Of a DNA stretch of 49,765 nucleotides, positions 10,615 to 21,138 are shown one piece after another. Position numbers and translations under genes: made by a program. Origin of the DNA: Ophiothrix spiculata (taxonomy: Eukaryota; Echinodermata; Ophiuroidea; Amphilepidida; Ophiotrichidae). Each line of letters opens with the position of its first letter. The first letter of the stretch is position 1. Below the pieces are notes generated by a model that ran no database searches, had not been told where the DNA came from, and saw only the letters and a program-made list of their open reading frames with translations. The stretch lies in the NCBI GenBank assembly GCA_000969725.1, contig JXSR01S002274.1; one strand, written 5' to 3'.

Positions 10615-11310
10615 CATCTCTATACAGCCGTAAATGCAGCAAACTTCATTTTGCGCAACAGGTGAAAATGCATACCAAGGTGGTAATATGTCAAAATTGA
10701 TGTTTTTTTGTTGTGCAGATTCGCAATCCTTATGCTTACTTCAAAACACCTGCAAAGTTTCATTTTGTAAGAAAATGATTGGAAATATGAAATATATCTG
10801 TATGTTCTGAGGACAATCAACAGAGAATATAGGACTTATTAATCTTTGAACACACTATATCTCAGTTAGGCTGAAACCATAGTCGGCCTCCATACAAAAT
10901 TTTTGCTACCAAACAATTGGTCGTGACGTCAAAATAACGAGTGACCCCAAACAAAATAACTTCAACACCGAGTTGAGACCAAATAAAATTTCGCAATAGA
11001 TTGCGCATGTTTTTGAATTGCCATATACATTGGACCAAATGTTTGTTACCCGTTCATACTTTAAATTCGATGGTAAATATTTGGTGACGTCACAACCAAA
11101 TGTTTGGTAGGGAAAATTTTGTTTGGAGGCTGACTATGGTTTCGGCCTTATACATTTTACTCTGTGACAACCTTTGATGAACCGTAACTTCTGAAAATCG
11201 AGTGAAGTTCAATGAGGTGTTATTTGAACGCTTATAACATGGTCTTTGCAAATATCTAAAAAAGTGGAAATGGCAAAAGGCTGCATTAACGGCTAGTTTA
11301 GGTTGAATGC
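10615..11310 (+). repeat. R1 dispersed repeat interrupted by a MITE
   Basis: Runs from the CGTAAATGCAGCAAACTTCA segment to about AACGGCTAGTTTAGG. The reverse-oriented copy at 1-600 and the partial copy at 17290-17540 have the same order. The MITE at 10869-11147 splits it between CAGTTA and TACATTTTAC. Confidence 0.7.
10869..11147. mobile_element. CRE-bearing MITE, copy a (intact)
   Basis: TTA at 10866-10868 and 11148-11150. Ends GGCTGAAACCATAGTC and GACTATGGTTTCGGCC. Near 17356 the related sequence reads CAGTTATACATTTTAC, the empty site, so the duplication is TTA and the element 279 bp. Each arm contains TGACGTCA, the full cAMP-response-element palindrome, beside ACCAAA-type motifs. The 3-bp target suits PIF/Harbinger. 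No coding. Confidence 0.9.
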
Positions 11311-11329
11311 TCACAATTATGAATTACCA

Positions 11330-13265
11330 TTAAAAAGATAAGGCATTGACCTTGAAATAAAAAATAAATATTAATAACAACATTTGTAAAAGTACAATTT
11401 GATTTAAATAAAACCTTTGATCAATTTATTTATGTTGAACTGAAATTGTTTTGATCTCCTCAAATACATAATGAAAATTGTGAAACTATTGAATCTATGT
11501 TAAAAATGTTTTCAATTGATCTCAAATTAAAAACAAGAAAAACAAATACAATTTTATTTAAAATAAACCTAATAAACATAATAATGCTCAGCTAATAATT
11601 TCAAATATGAGCGCGTTCTAATCAAATGCACTTTTGAAAGCTGCAAGACTGCTGAAATACAAAAACATTTTTGATTACATTAAAAGAATATTTATGTTCA
11701 ACTGAAACTGCTCTATTACAAATACAATAACATTTTTAAAACCAGATATTTCATTTATGTTCATCCAAAAGTGCTCTTATTACATCTAGAATATTAGGAA
11801 ACCTATCTACATTAAAAATTATTATTGATCTTAAAATAGTAAACTAATTAAACAAATTGAAAAGCAAAGTTTATTTATAAAAAACTGATAAATTAATTTA
11901 TGCAATACATTTTGGAAAATTTTGAAACTGTTAAATCTTCAATAAAAGTGATATCTGACCTTGAATTAAAAATCTGGTAATTCTCACAAGATGTAGCCTA
12001 GGAACGATGTAATCATACTCATCTTCGCAGAATGATCTCATGGCTGTTGTTTTAATGATATTTGGAACAAATTTGTAACACTTGCCGTTGGGTGAATTCA
12101 ATCAAAGCAATTTGTCATTTTTCACACTCTCAGTATTGCTGAACCTCAAGGAAGACTTTTTTGGTTTTCAATTTTGATGATGTGAAGTTTTGGAAACATT
12201 TATAGGAATGGGAAAAAGAATATCTGTCAGGGCTGTGATTTTAGAGTTCAATCTATGTTCAGATTATTAATTGTTTAATAACAAGATTTGTTTCTGCACT
12301 CTCACAGTAAATTGGTATAAGGAGTGCCAATTAGGCCAAAAATAAAAAGTAGTCAACCGACCGACCCTAATTTTGGAAATCAGGAAAAAGGTTTTTTACT
12401 GTACAAAAGAATACCGACCCTATTTTTGGAATTTCCAAAAAAATGTTTTTTTATTCTTTTGACATTTTAGCATTCTGTAAATGCAGATAAAATAGATTTT
12501 ATAGTTTGTGTTGAGTATTTTTAGTTGTTTTTTAATGTATATTATTATGTTTTGGCACCAAAATTTTCTTATTATTTCATATTCAGAGCATTGATTAATA
12601 CATATATATATAAAGTAGAGTTTGCTAGTTAAAAAAAATGAAGGTAAAAAAATAGAAATCCTGACCAACCGACCGAACCAATTTTTCAAATTCAGTTGAG
12701 GACAAGGAAACAATTAATTTTTTCGGTCTTGGACTAATTCCACCAGACATATGAAGCTATTTCAGATCTTATGGTTTCTGCTCATTCTCATCTCAGATCT
12801 TTAACCAAGTGCTTTTTTGTTAAATCTTTTTTTGCATCTCAACCATTTCAATTCAGAATTATTCAATTTGGTTGGAATCATTGTGTTAAGGTTTCACAGC
12901 GAAAAAATAGAACATTAATTTTCATTATGTCCTCATTTCATTTCCCCATAATAGCCTATACATGTTATCCATTATTAAAATATTCATAACATTTTAAAAA
13001 CTATTTTATTTAAAAATTTGATTAGATTTTTCAGAAGCTGTTATCTCATTGTAAATACATTTTGAAAAATTGTAAAATTGTTGAATCAGAATTAAAAAGT
13101 AATCATTGAACTTGACAAAATTGAGAGATTTTGAAGAATGCATTTAACTAAAAGTGCTTTTATCATGTTTTGGAAAATTGTGAATTTGTTGAATTTGCAT
13201 TAAATGTGTTATCGTTGATCTTGAATTAAAAACTGATGATTTTCAAGAGATATTTAGCCTGGGGA
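11330..13265. repeat. Degenerate AT-rich tandem repeat
   Basis: A loosely conserved unit recurs at about 10540, 11405, 11690, 11880, 13030 and 13140. Recurring pieces are AAATACATTTTGGAAAATTG, TGAAACTGTTGAATCT, and TTGATCTTGAATTAAAAACT. Spacing is irregular, about 100-270 bp, and identity low. It looks like an old satellite or minisatellite broken by insertions. No gene inside. Confidence 0.55.
12311..12745. repeat. CCGACC-type repeat, possible transposon
   Basis: Three related direct motifs: CAACCGACCGACCCTAATTT near 12354, ATACCGACCCTATTTTTGG near 12411, and CAACCGACCGAACCAATTTT near 12666. Possible weak inverted ends (AAGGAGTGCCAATTAGGCC and GGACTAATTCCACC) suggest an element, but they are too diverged to fix its limits. 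Confidence 0.4.
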
Positions 13266-13382
13266 TAATGCAATCATGTTAGCCAGTATAGGATAATCTG
13301 GTAGCTATTGATTTTATTATTATATCCTGTTATTACCTGAAAGAATTTGTCAAAAAAGTTGCCATCAGGCAGATACAACAAC

Positions 13383-14263
13383 TTACGTACACTTCCGTCG
13401 GTCCTTAATAATGGCTTTCCACTGTTGTCTGTCTGTCATGCAGTTGTGTATTTCAACTGGTTGTAGCTAAGTGTCTTTGCTCAGAACGTCTACATAGGTG
13501 ATCATTTCCTGATTTGGAAATCTTGTTTACTGCTTTTGACCCATGAACCGAGGTATTTGAAGTCTTTCACTATTTCTAGCTGACTGTCATCTTGTGTTTT
13601 TAGATTCACGTTAGAAATATGGTTGAATACCATACACTTGGTCTTGGACGAGTTCATGTGCAGAACAATTTTCATAGCTGCTTGCTCTACTTGCTTGAAG
13701 TTCTTGGGCTTGTAATGCAGTGTCAGAAATCAGTGCTATGTCATCAGTAAAGTCTAGGTCGGTGATGTTTTAGGGCCAACTCTGCGGCTTCTTCTTAATT
13801 GGCTCAATTGTAAACCCAAGGAGCTTTTCCCAGCCACTGATTGCTGTTCTTAGGCATTAGTCCAAAACTGTGATGATTAAGTACAGGGAAAGTGTGTCCC
13901 CTTGGAGAACTCCATCCGACATATTGAAAAGGTCAGAGTTTCCTTCTGGGGTGATGACGTTTGCTTTAGTATCTGCATAGGTGTCTTCAATGGCATTTGT
14001 GATAATATCTGGAAGTCCATAAGCTTTAAGGATTTTGATCATTTTCCCTCGATGGATGGTGTCAAATGCTTTTCTGAAATTGATGAATGTCATTACTGCT
14101 GATAGATTTTTTCAAAGATTCGTCTTAGTGCAAGCACCTGTCCAACAGTAGCTAACAGTAGACCTGCCTTCTCTAAAACCAATTTGGTTGTTTATAAGTA
14201 TAGTGTGTCTAGGTGCAGTCTTATTCTGTTTAGAATCATCCTGTTGTAAGTTTTTGCAACCAA
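13383..14263 (-). pseudogene. LINE reverse transcriptase fragment, decayed
   Basis: On the minus strand, pieces of a non-LTR retrotransposon reverse transcriptase follow in the right order: NNQIGFREGRSTV (about 14190), AFDTIHRGKMIKILKAYG (about 14060), GVLQGDTLSLYL (about 13890), the catalytic box DFTDDIALISD (from 13754, FTDD where FADD or YADD is usual), and FKYLGSWVKS (about 13550). At least three frame changes and several stops make it non-functional. Endonuclease and upstream fingers are missing, so it is 5' truncated. Near-matching ATACAACAAC (13373) and ATACAACCAA (14264) look like the target duplication. The related host sequence near 12080-12130 lacks the insert. The clade is not assigned. 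Confidence 0.85.
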
Positions 14264-14474
14264 ATACAACCAAAGAAGTGGTAATTTTCACACTCTTTGA
14301 TGTCAATGAACCTCAGAAAAGATTAATAAATTGATGTTTTTGGATTTGCAATTTAGGAAACAATATCTGTCAGGGTCATGATATTAGTGTTCTAATATTA
14401 CTGTATATTCAAATGACCAAATATGATTAAATTTTGTAGGAGAGCAAAATATTGTTCTGAATGGAATAACTAGT

Positions 14475-15975
14475 GACTTATACTCTGCAAATCTTGAAGT
14501 ATGCAACAAGCAACCGATTAACATGATTAACACACATAAACTAATATGACCATAAGGGGAAAGAATTAGTCTGTATTTTTTGAATCATAACCACATTCCC
14601 AATCTTACTGAATATTCAAATGAATTTTTGTCCATGTGGAAGCAACAAAATCAGCCAGAAATTAAATCAAAATCATTAACGATTCATGTACCAAGATATT
14701 AATACACATGCAGTTATAAGCTGTTATTTGGTATTAATCAATCCTAATCAATCATTACCAGTCTCTTACACAATACAAAACCATCAGTTTACAATGTTGT
14801 AGAATACTTAAGGATATGGTAAGGATCTCGGTAAGTTTAATTTGCATACTACATTCTGCATTCTGCATTCTGCATTCTACCTACTACCTACCGCATTTTG
14901 TAACTCGGAATCACTGAGTTTGTCACTTGTGAGTTACCTACAATCTGACCTTGTTGTCAGTGGACATAACAAAGCAAAATGTTTAGTATGTATTGGGCAC
15001 TATAGACAGACTGCAAAATCACTGAATAAGCCTGCAGTTGTCATGATTTTGAAATCAATTCAATAGACAAGGACAAAAGCATGGCGTGATCTACCAACCT
15101 GACCCCCTGAAATGAGGAACTCCTCACTTGGTGTTAGGATTAAAATAGGCTAGTTTTATGAACTTTTACAGAGCTTTCAGCTAGCAAGGTGTGGTTGCTG
15201 TTGTTGTTCGTTACATGCCATATAAATAAGCATCAGGTTACTTATGAAATTGCTCTGACATTGGTAGCTGTTATTAGGGTATAGAGTCCGAAGTATTGGA
15301 AATACACTTTCGCGGACATGCTTCTGTTCCCTTTATGGAAGATGTATTGTAATGGGGAGGGGAATAAATTTTTGGGACTTCAACTTTTGAGGGGAACGGT
15401 AAATGTTTTGAGATTTGAGACCATTTGTTTGTTCACTCCTTTTCAATGTGGTAAATTAAAGTGATAAGTGTTTATCTGAAATAAATAATCAGCTTTTTAG
15501 CATTTTGTAAAGTAAATTATGCAAAGCCAAAAATTATTATGTTTTCAATGCACAAGTGGAAGTGCAACATATTAAACAGTTTAAATTCAGTCCCTCACGA
15601 GGCTTGAGTTTTTATTGGTATTTGGTGTTGCTTATAATCATGTTGGTTGAAAGATAAATAAATGTCCAATTGCCACAAAAGAAGATATGTGGCCTTGAAT
15701 TCAGTCAATTAATAATAGTCAAATGAATTGTAAAGCATTGAGTAAAAACTTTTAAGGTCACACATAGACATATACAAACAACATACACAAATCTTATTTA
15801 GGCCAATTATTTGACCTTCAAAAAAGTGAAACTCACCTTTATTAACTCTTCAACAGAATGCAGTATGTAGTAGGCAGTAGGTAGAATGTAGTATGCAAAT
15901 TAAACTTACCGGTATAAGGATCTCGTAACAGAGTCTGATTGCTTGTTGCATACTTCAAGGTATGTAGAGTATGTA
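14475..15975. mobile_element. GAAGTATGCAACAAG element, split by a later insertion
   Basis: Outer ends are CTTGAAGTATGCAACAAGC (14489) and GCTTGTTGCATACTTCAAG (about 15940-15958), with related flanking TATACTCTGC-type sequence. A second copy with the same ends, about 352 bp, is at 20172-20523. In this copy the interior is opened by the 1.08 kb element at 14831-15914. Confidence 0.75.
14831..15914. mobile_element. Nested element with 9-11 bp target duplication
   Basis: TAAGGATCTCG flanks it on both sides (14820-14830 and 15915-15925). The TIRs carry GTAAGTTTAATTTGCATACT and its complement, then runs of CATTCTG or CTACTGC repeats that are longer on the left. A long target duplication with long TIRs is reminiscent of Mutator-like elements, but no transposase is visible. 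The 74-codon frame near 14842 lies over the TIR and is not a gene. Confidence 0.7.
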
Positions 15976-16265
15976 ATCAGTAGGTTGTGAGTTCCAGCTC
16001 CAGGTGTGTTGGATGTGATGTGCAAGACATTTGATCGATATCACTTCGCCAACCTGAGCAATATTGGGGAGCTGTTATGAGAAATACTATAATCTATGTG
16101 CACATTGAGGTTGCACCACTTTGAATCAAACTAATTATGACAAATATATGATGGTCACATGGTTATATTGTTGTTTATGATTTGCAAAGGACTTGCAAAT
16201 GGATAATTGAGGTAGAGTATATATAAAAGTTATTTATGGTGGTGGCAATATTTTTGTCAAAAATT

Positions 16266-16517
16266 GAATATGCCAGTACAAGAAAACCCAAAATCGAATA
16301 GCTCCCTTCTGTAAAATATAAATGCATACAAATCTCTGAAAATGCTTTCAAATCACTAAAAAAAGTCAACTTAAAGGTCAAAGGTGACATTATAATTAGG
16401 ATATTGACAGTGCTATTTTAGTGATGTGAAAGCATTTTCAAAGATGTGTATGCAATTATATTTTGTAAGTTTAATTAACATAAGGGAGCTATTGGAGTTG
16501 GGGTTTTCTTACACTGG
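16266..16517. mobile_element. Fold-back MITE, CCAGTACAAGAAAACCC family
   Basis: Nearly the whole 250 bp is one inverted repeat: left arm from TGCCAGTACAAGAAAACCC, right arm ending GGGTTTTCTTACACTGGCG, with a short centre near 16385. Related arms are at 21139-21330 and 21352-22644. The transcript could fold into a long double-stranded hairpin. Short frames inside are by-products. Confidence 0.8.
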
Positions 16518-16674
16518 CGTAATTGTTTGATTCAATGCTGTTACATAAAAGATGTTTATTATTTCTATCATTTATTTATTTATTTTTTCATGGTTGAACC
16601 TTTGGAAGAATTTGCATTATTGGAATCTTATATACTCTCATTGGAAGAACTTGATTTCAAATGTAAACCACAGG

Positions 16675-17035
16675 GTATATATTTTCTCTTGTGTAGTGAG
16701 CCTGACCATTATCGCTAGACTGTATCAGTTCTTGATTGAAAACTAGGCAAATGAGGAAGTTAGCAAAGCAGGTCACATCAAAGATTGATCACCAAGATAA
16801 ATTGCTTTGGACAGCGTAAAGTACTTTGAAGTCTAGTGTCATTATTTCTTCATCAAATCTGGAAAATAAACAATCAGTGAAGGGAAGTCCAATCTTGACA
16901 TGTAATCGTATAAATAAAATCTGAAGTCAGAATTTGGATGGAATTGATTGATTAATTGATCAATTGATTAACTGGTTGATAATTGGAAAGAACATCACAG
17001 CAATCAGTGAGAAGTGTAATAAACAATTTTCATTG
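16675..17035 (+). repeat. GTGTAGTGAGCC repeat, copy 1
   Basis: Shares with 17600-17960 and 20530-20870 the order TGTAGTGAGCC, AACTAGGCAAATGAGGAAG, TAAAGTACTTTGAAGTCTAG, CTTCATCAAATCTGGAAAA and a GATT-rich simple repeat. It is a local dispersed repeat of unknown origin. No gene. Confidence 0.75.
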
Positions 17036-17064
17036 TGATCGTGAAGATTTATTTTCAAATTTGA

Positions 17065-17190
17065 ATGCTTAACGCCTCTGTAAAGTTTGTTTTAACGCCT
17101 CTGTAAAGTTGTATTGTGTTTTGCTGTACACATCAACCCAGTCACCGAAGACAAAACAAACAAACAAACAAAACAAACAAAGAAACAAAC
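17065..17190. repeat. Short direct duplication and AAAC microsatellite
   Basis: TTAACGCCTCTGTAAAGTT occurs twice within 45 bp. It is followed at about 17150-17190 by an imperfect (AAAC)n tract. Confidence 0.75.
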
Positions 17191-17289
17191 AGAGTTGATA
17201 CACCAGAAAAGGAACTATGCAAATTATTTTGTTTGAAACCCCATTTTGTCAGCTGTGAATTGATCTTGAATATTCAAATAAATAAAATA

Positions 17290-17540
17290 TATATGTATAA
17301 TTTGAGGACAATCAACCGAAAAATATAGAGCTTGATATTTGAACGCGTTTATCCCAGTTATACATTTTACTCCCTTACAACCTTTGACGGACCATTACTT
17401 GACTTCTGGAAATCGAGTGAAGTTCATTTAGGTGTCATTTTAATCCTTACAACATGCTCTTTACAATTTTTTTTTAAAAAGTGAAAATGACAAGAGGGTG
17501 TGGGGATTTATAGCTGGTTTGGGATGGACAGTCTCATAGC
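17290..17540 (+). repeat. R1 partial copy, empty site for CRE MITE
   Basis: Matches 10800-11310 without the MITE. CCCAGTTATACATTTTAC near 17352 is the unoccupied target. It starts at about GAGGACAATCAACCGA and ends near GGTTTGGGATGG. Confidence 0.7.
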
Positions 17541-17599
17541 TACTTGCTGGGATCTGTATATTGGCAGAACTTTATCTTTATTTCAAATCTACATCAAAG

Positions 17600-17965
17600 T
17601 GTATATATTTTCTCTGGTAGAGTGTGCCTCACTGTTATCAATACATTGTATCAGTACTTGATTGAAATCTAGGCAAATGAGGAAGCAAGAAAAGCAGGTC
17701 GCAATTAAAGATGGATTGCCAAGATAAATTGGCTTGGACAGCGTAAAGTACTTTGTAGTCTAGTGTCATTATTTCTTCATCAAATCTGGAAAATAAACAA
17801 ATCAGTAAAGGGAAGGTCAGTCTTGGCATTTAATCTTATCAAGTAAAATCTGAAGTCAGAAATCGGATGTGATTGATTGATTGATTGATTGATTGATCAA
17901 TTGATTATCTGGTTGATTGTTGGCAAATGCATCACAACAGTTACTGAGAAGTGAGTAATAAAGAG
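17600..17965 (+). repeat. GTGTAGTGAGCC repeat, copy 2, with GATT microsatellite
   Basis: Second copy of the family at 16675. The simple repeat is longest here, with about seven GATT units near 17873. Just upstream (about 17585) it gives the uninterrupted version of the site where the element at 20158-20540 inserted in the third copy. Confidence 0.75.
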
Positions 17966-17986
17966 TCCTCATTTAAAATTCAAAAG

Positions 17987-18133
17987 GGAAAAAGTATACT
18001 TTAGGTCCCATCAGAAACTTTACCCTAACCCTAACCCTAAAACTGACCCTAATCCTAAGTTAAACCTAACCCTAACACTAACCTTAAATCCTAACCCTAA
18101 AATTCTGGATGGGACCTAAAGTACACTTGGTCC
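17987..18133. mobile_element. MITE with telomere-like core
   Basis: TTCAAAAG at 17979-17986 and 18134-18141 is an 8-bp target duplication. Ends pair as inverted repeats, the best part being ACTTTAGGTCCCATC on the left and GATGGGACCTAAAGT on the right. Between them (18020-18100) are about ten variants of CCCTAA, the complement of TTAGGG. So the telomere-like DNA is the interior of a 147-bp element, not a chromosome end. The 8-bp duplication would fit a hAT-type element. Confidence 0.85.
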
Positions 18134-18479
18134 TTCAAAAGTGTTGTGCCTGCACTAACATTGGGATAGTAATCACCATTACCCAACTTTAAAAATTAGG
18201 GAAGAAAAAAAGACAAAGTATGAAAGAAAAACAGAAAGAAAAATATCTAATATCTAATGTTTGTTCAAAACTATCACAAAAATTAGTTTTTCATATCCCA
18301 TCAGTGGTGGATATTTTTGTTTTGAAAAATGTTTAGATGCAGACTGGCTTGATTTCGTTGAGCTTTTCTAAAGGTAGGATATTAAACAACTATGGAATAT
18401 TTAAATATAAGAACAATCTAAATTTCAAATAAAATAATATGGCATAGTTTAGATTTTATGTGCACAACATTCCATATGT

Positions 18480-18895
18480 GTAACGCCCACGCTGCTTAAT
18501 TTTTTAAAGAATTACCCAAGTTATTTTGATCTAATGATATTGATATTTGCCAGGAAAATTCTGGGACATGTTAATAAAGAGTTATCCACTTTTTTCATTG
18601 TCCCTTATTTCTCATATTCTATAGAATTGGATGGAATTATATGTTAAGATTTGCTTAGTGATAGCAAATTTCAATATTGCTTCAATTTTTTATTTATAGA
18701 CCCGAGGAGAGTTTTATACTACTGTTGCATCCAAAATACAACTGAGAATAAACAAAATTGAAAGATCATTGTATTGATTCTGTATCATTTTTGGCTGTAG
18801 TTTGAGTATCAGATGATTTTAATTGACATTGCATTATATTTGCTCCTGTCTAATAATAAATTTGTAGAATTAAAGGAGCTTAGTCAGTATTATTA
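18480..18895 (+). repeat. Repeat pair with 24430-24830, copy 1
   Basis: The order GCCCAC, AAGTTATTTTGATCTAA, GACCCGAGGAGAGTTTTAT and TGTTGCATCCAAAA recurs near 24435-24665 with considerable divergence. The origin of the repeat is unknown. Confidence 0.65.
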
Positions 18896-19050
18896 GTGTA
18901 CACTCTTTAGTTTTGACCTACAACGGATTTATGAAACAAAAATGAAAACATGCACCCATATTTTTCAACGTAGCTGTCAAAAACTGACAAGCAAAACAAT
19001 TTTGGCATTTACTTCTACTACATCTCCTGATCAACTAAACAACTATATGT

Positions 19051-19472
19051 GTGGTGCTCTGGCATAATGAGCGGAAAGTCGCGATTTTCAAAATTGAGTT
19101 TATTTCGTATTTTTATTCTCTATCAGCTCAGCTTTCCAATGATACACAATATGTCATACTTTCTTTCTACAATTTTCATTTAGAAATACAAGACAGTCCA
19201 CTCAAAATCTGGCAGTAAAACATTGTTGCAAATCGATTCTAAAGTTACTGATTGCTATAGTGTATTATAGCAAAACGCGATCAATTACCCATGAATAATT
19301 GCACTTCCCGGCATAATTGACCTCCGAAATGCGAAGTATAGATTAACCCTTATGTACTAATGTGTTTTATGTCAAAAAACAAAATTTGATCTTTTCACCA
19401 TATTTTGACTTTAGCAGCCATTTATTCAAAATCTTCAATCGCGACTTTCCGCTCATTTTGCCAGAGCACCAC
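19051..19472. mobile_element. MITE with GTGGTGCTCTGGC ends
   Basis: The left end GTGGTGCTCTGGCATAATG and right end CATTTTGCCAGAGCACCAC are inverted, continuing through AGCGGAAAGTCGCGATT and its complement: about 36 bp of TIR. Length 422 bp. The target duplication is unclear. No coding. Confidence 0.75.
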
Positions 19473-19611
19473 TCATATACATAAATTTATCCATTTACAG
19501 ATTTTAAAAAATTATTCATAATATAACATCATTTGGTACCAACACAATTGGTAGACCCCTACAAATATTGGTGATGGCTTAGCACCAGGTGTACCACCTC
19601 TGGTTATGCCA

Positions 19612-20002
19612 TACGCTGGGCTCCGGTGTCTTATCCAAAATAAGACGCCGGTATCCGCTAATCATTCTAAGCACTTGATTGGCCCGTGCCTTGAAGGCAC
19701 TTGTTTTCCGCGTCAAACACACAACATGCGTGACGCATTGGTGATTGCGCTAATGCTTCTAACGCGTTGTTAACGTGGGGCGCCATGCAGAGGTCGCGCA
19801 TGTAAACATCGCCATTTTGTCAACCTCTTCACCAAAGCCTTCCAATCACGAAAGTTTGCCGTGTAGTTTGATAGGGCGAGTGAGCTGTCAAGTTGTGTAA
19901 TTCTACTGGTCAAATTTTTTACTAATTTTGACCAGCCGATATCTGCGATAGTGGGCAGTCTGAGTGATATAGTGAAGCGCCTACATCGAGGGTACCAGCG
20001 TA
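19612..20002. mobile_element. CpG-rich element with 9-bp target duplication
   Basis: GTTATGCCA flanks it exactly at 19603-19611 and 20003-20011. The inner ends are TACGCTGG and CCAGCGTA. The 391-bp body is rich in CpG (for instance GCGTGACGCATTGGTGATTG and GGGGCGCCATGCAG), unlike the surroundings. The 9-bp duplication fits Mutator-like or Merlin-like movement. No long frame. Confidence 0.75.
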
Positions 20003-20157
20003 GTTATGCCACTGCTGATTGCTTCTTTTTTTCCCCCCAAAAATGAGATTTTGGTACCCATGTGTTGCTCAACTTTAACTAATAATTTGTGAAGATTTTT
20101 ATGGCTGAAACTTTGGAGAAACTAAATTGGATAAACTTTATCTCAAATCAACATCAC

Positions 20158-20540
20158 TATACTCTATAAACCTTAAAGTATGCAACAAGTAATCAGACTT
20201 AACAATATCCATAGCATATCACTTGTATTCTACAACATTGTGAACCGGTGGTTCTGTATTGTGTAAGAGACTAGTAATGATTGATTAGAATTGATTAAGA
20301 CCAAATCACTGCATATAAATATTTTTGTACTTAAATCATTTGATTTTTGTATTATTTTTGGCTAATTTTGTTGTTACCACATGGAAAAACCTTGAAATAA
20401 GTTACTTGAATATTCAGCAAGATTGGGTACGATGTTATGATTAAAAAATATGGACTAATTTATTTTCCCGTATGGCCATATTGGTGTATGTATGTTAATT
20501 GGCTACTTGTTGCATACTTCAAGATTTACAGAGCAGTATA
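20158..20540. mobile_element. GAAGTATGCAACAAG element, intact copy
   Basis: Ends CTTAAAGTATGCAACAAGTA (20172) and TACTTGTTGCATACTTCAAG (to 20523), extended outward by TATACTCT-like sequence. It interrupts the third GTGTAGTGAGCC repeat; the second copy near 17585-17605 is uninterrupted. No coding. Confidence 0.75.
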
Positions 20541-20870
20541 TATTTTCACCTGTGTAGTGAGCCTCATTGTTATCTCTGCATTGGATCAGTGCTTGATTGA
20601 AAACTAGGCAAATGAGGAAGTAATAAAAGCAGGTCGCAATGGATCGCCAAGATAAATCACTTTAGACAGTGTAAAGTACTTTGAAGTCTAGTGTCATTAT
20701 TTCTTCATCAAATCTGGAAAATAAACAATCGGTGAAGGGAAGGTCAATCTTGGCATTTAATCTTATAAATAAAATCTGAAGTCAGATGCAATTGATTGAT
20801 TGATTAATTTATCAATTAATAAACTGTTTGATTTTTTGAAAGCTCACCACTGCAGTCACTTTAAAAGTTC
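20541..20870 (+). repeat. GTGTAGTGAGCC repeat, copy 3
   Basis: Continues from the element above with the same order of landmarks as copies 1 and 2, including the ATTGATTGATT-rich stretch near 20790. Confidence 0.7.
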
Positions 20871-21138
20871 AATAAACAGAAGTCACTGGAATAAATATAA
20901 TATATGAACAAGATTAAAAGTCTCATGTACTTATAGTTCACCACGGCAGTGGGCCTCTACATGTGAGAGCAAATCTGCATTTCTGAGATCCAGATCACAG
21001 TTCCAGATCTCCTTCTTTGAGAATTCTACATGATGCAGGGAGAAGCAAACTGTGATGACCCTTTGGGGCTCAGTCCACCATCACCGTATAAGAATAAGGT
21101 ACACTGTTTTAGGAATCGATCTACATGTATATGAATAC

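Noticed and set aside
18019-18120. Telomere or chromosome-end array
   Set aside because: Only about ten degenerate units, enclosed by inverted ends and an 8-bp duplication, with ordinary sequence on both sides.
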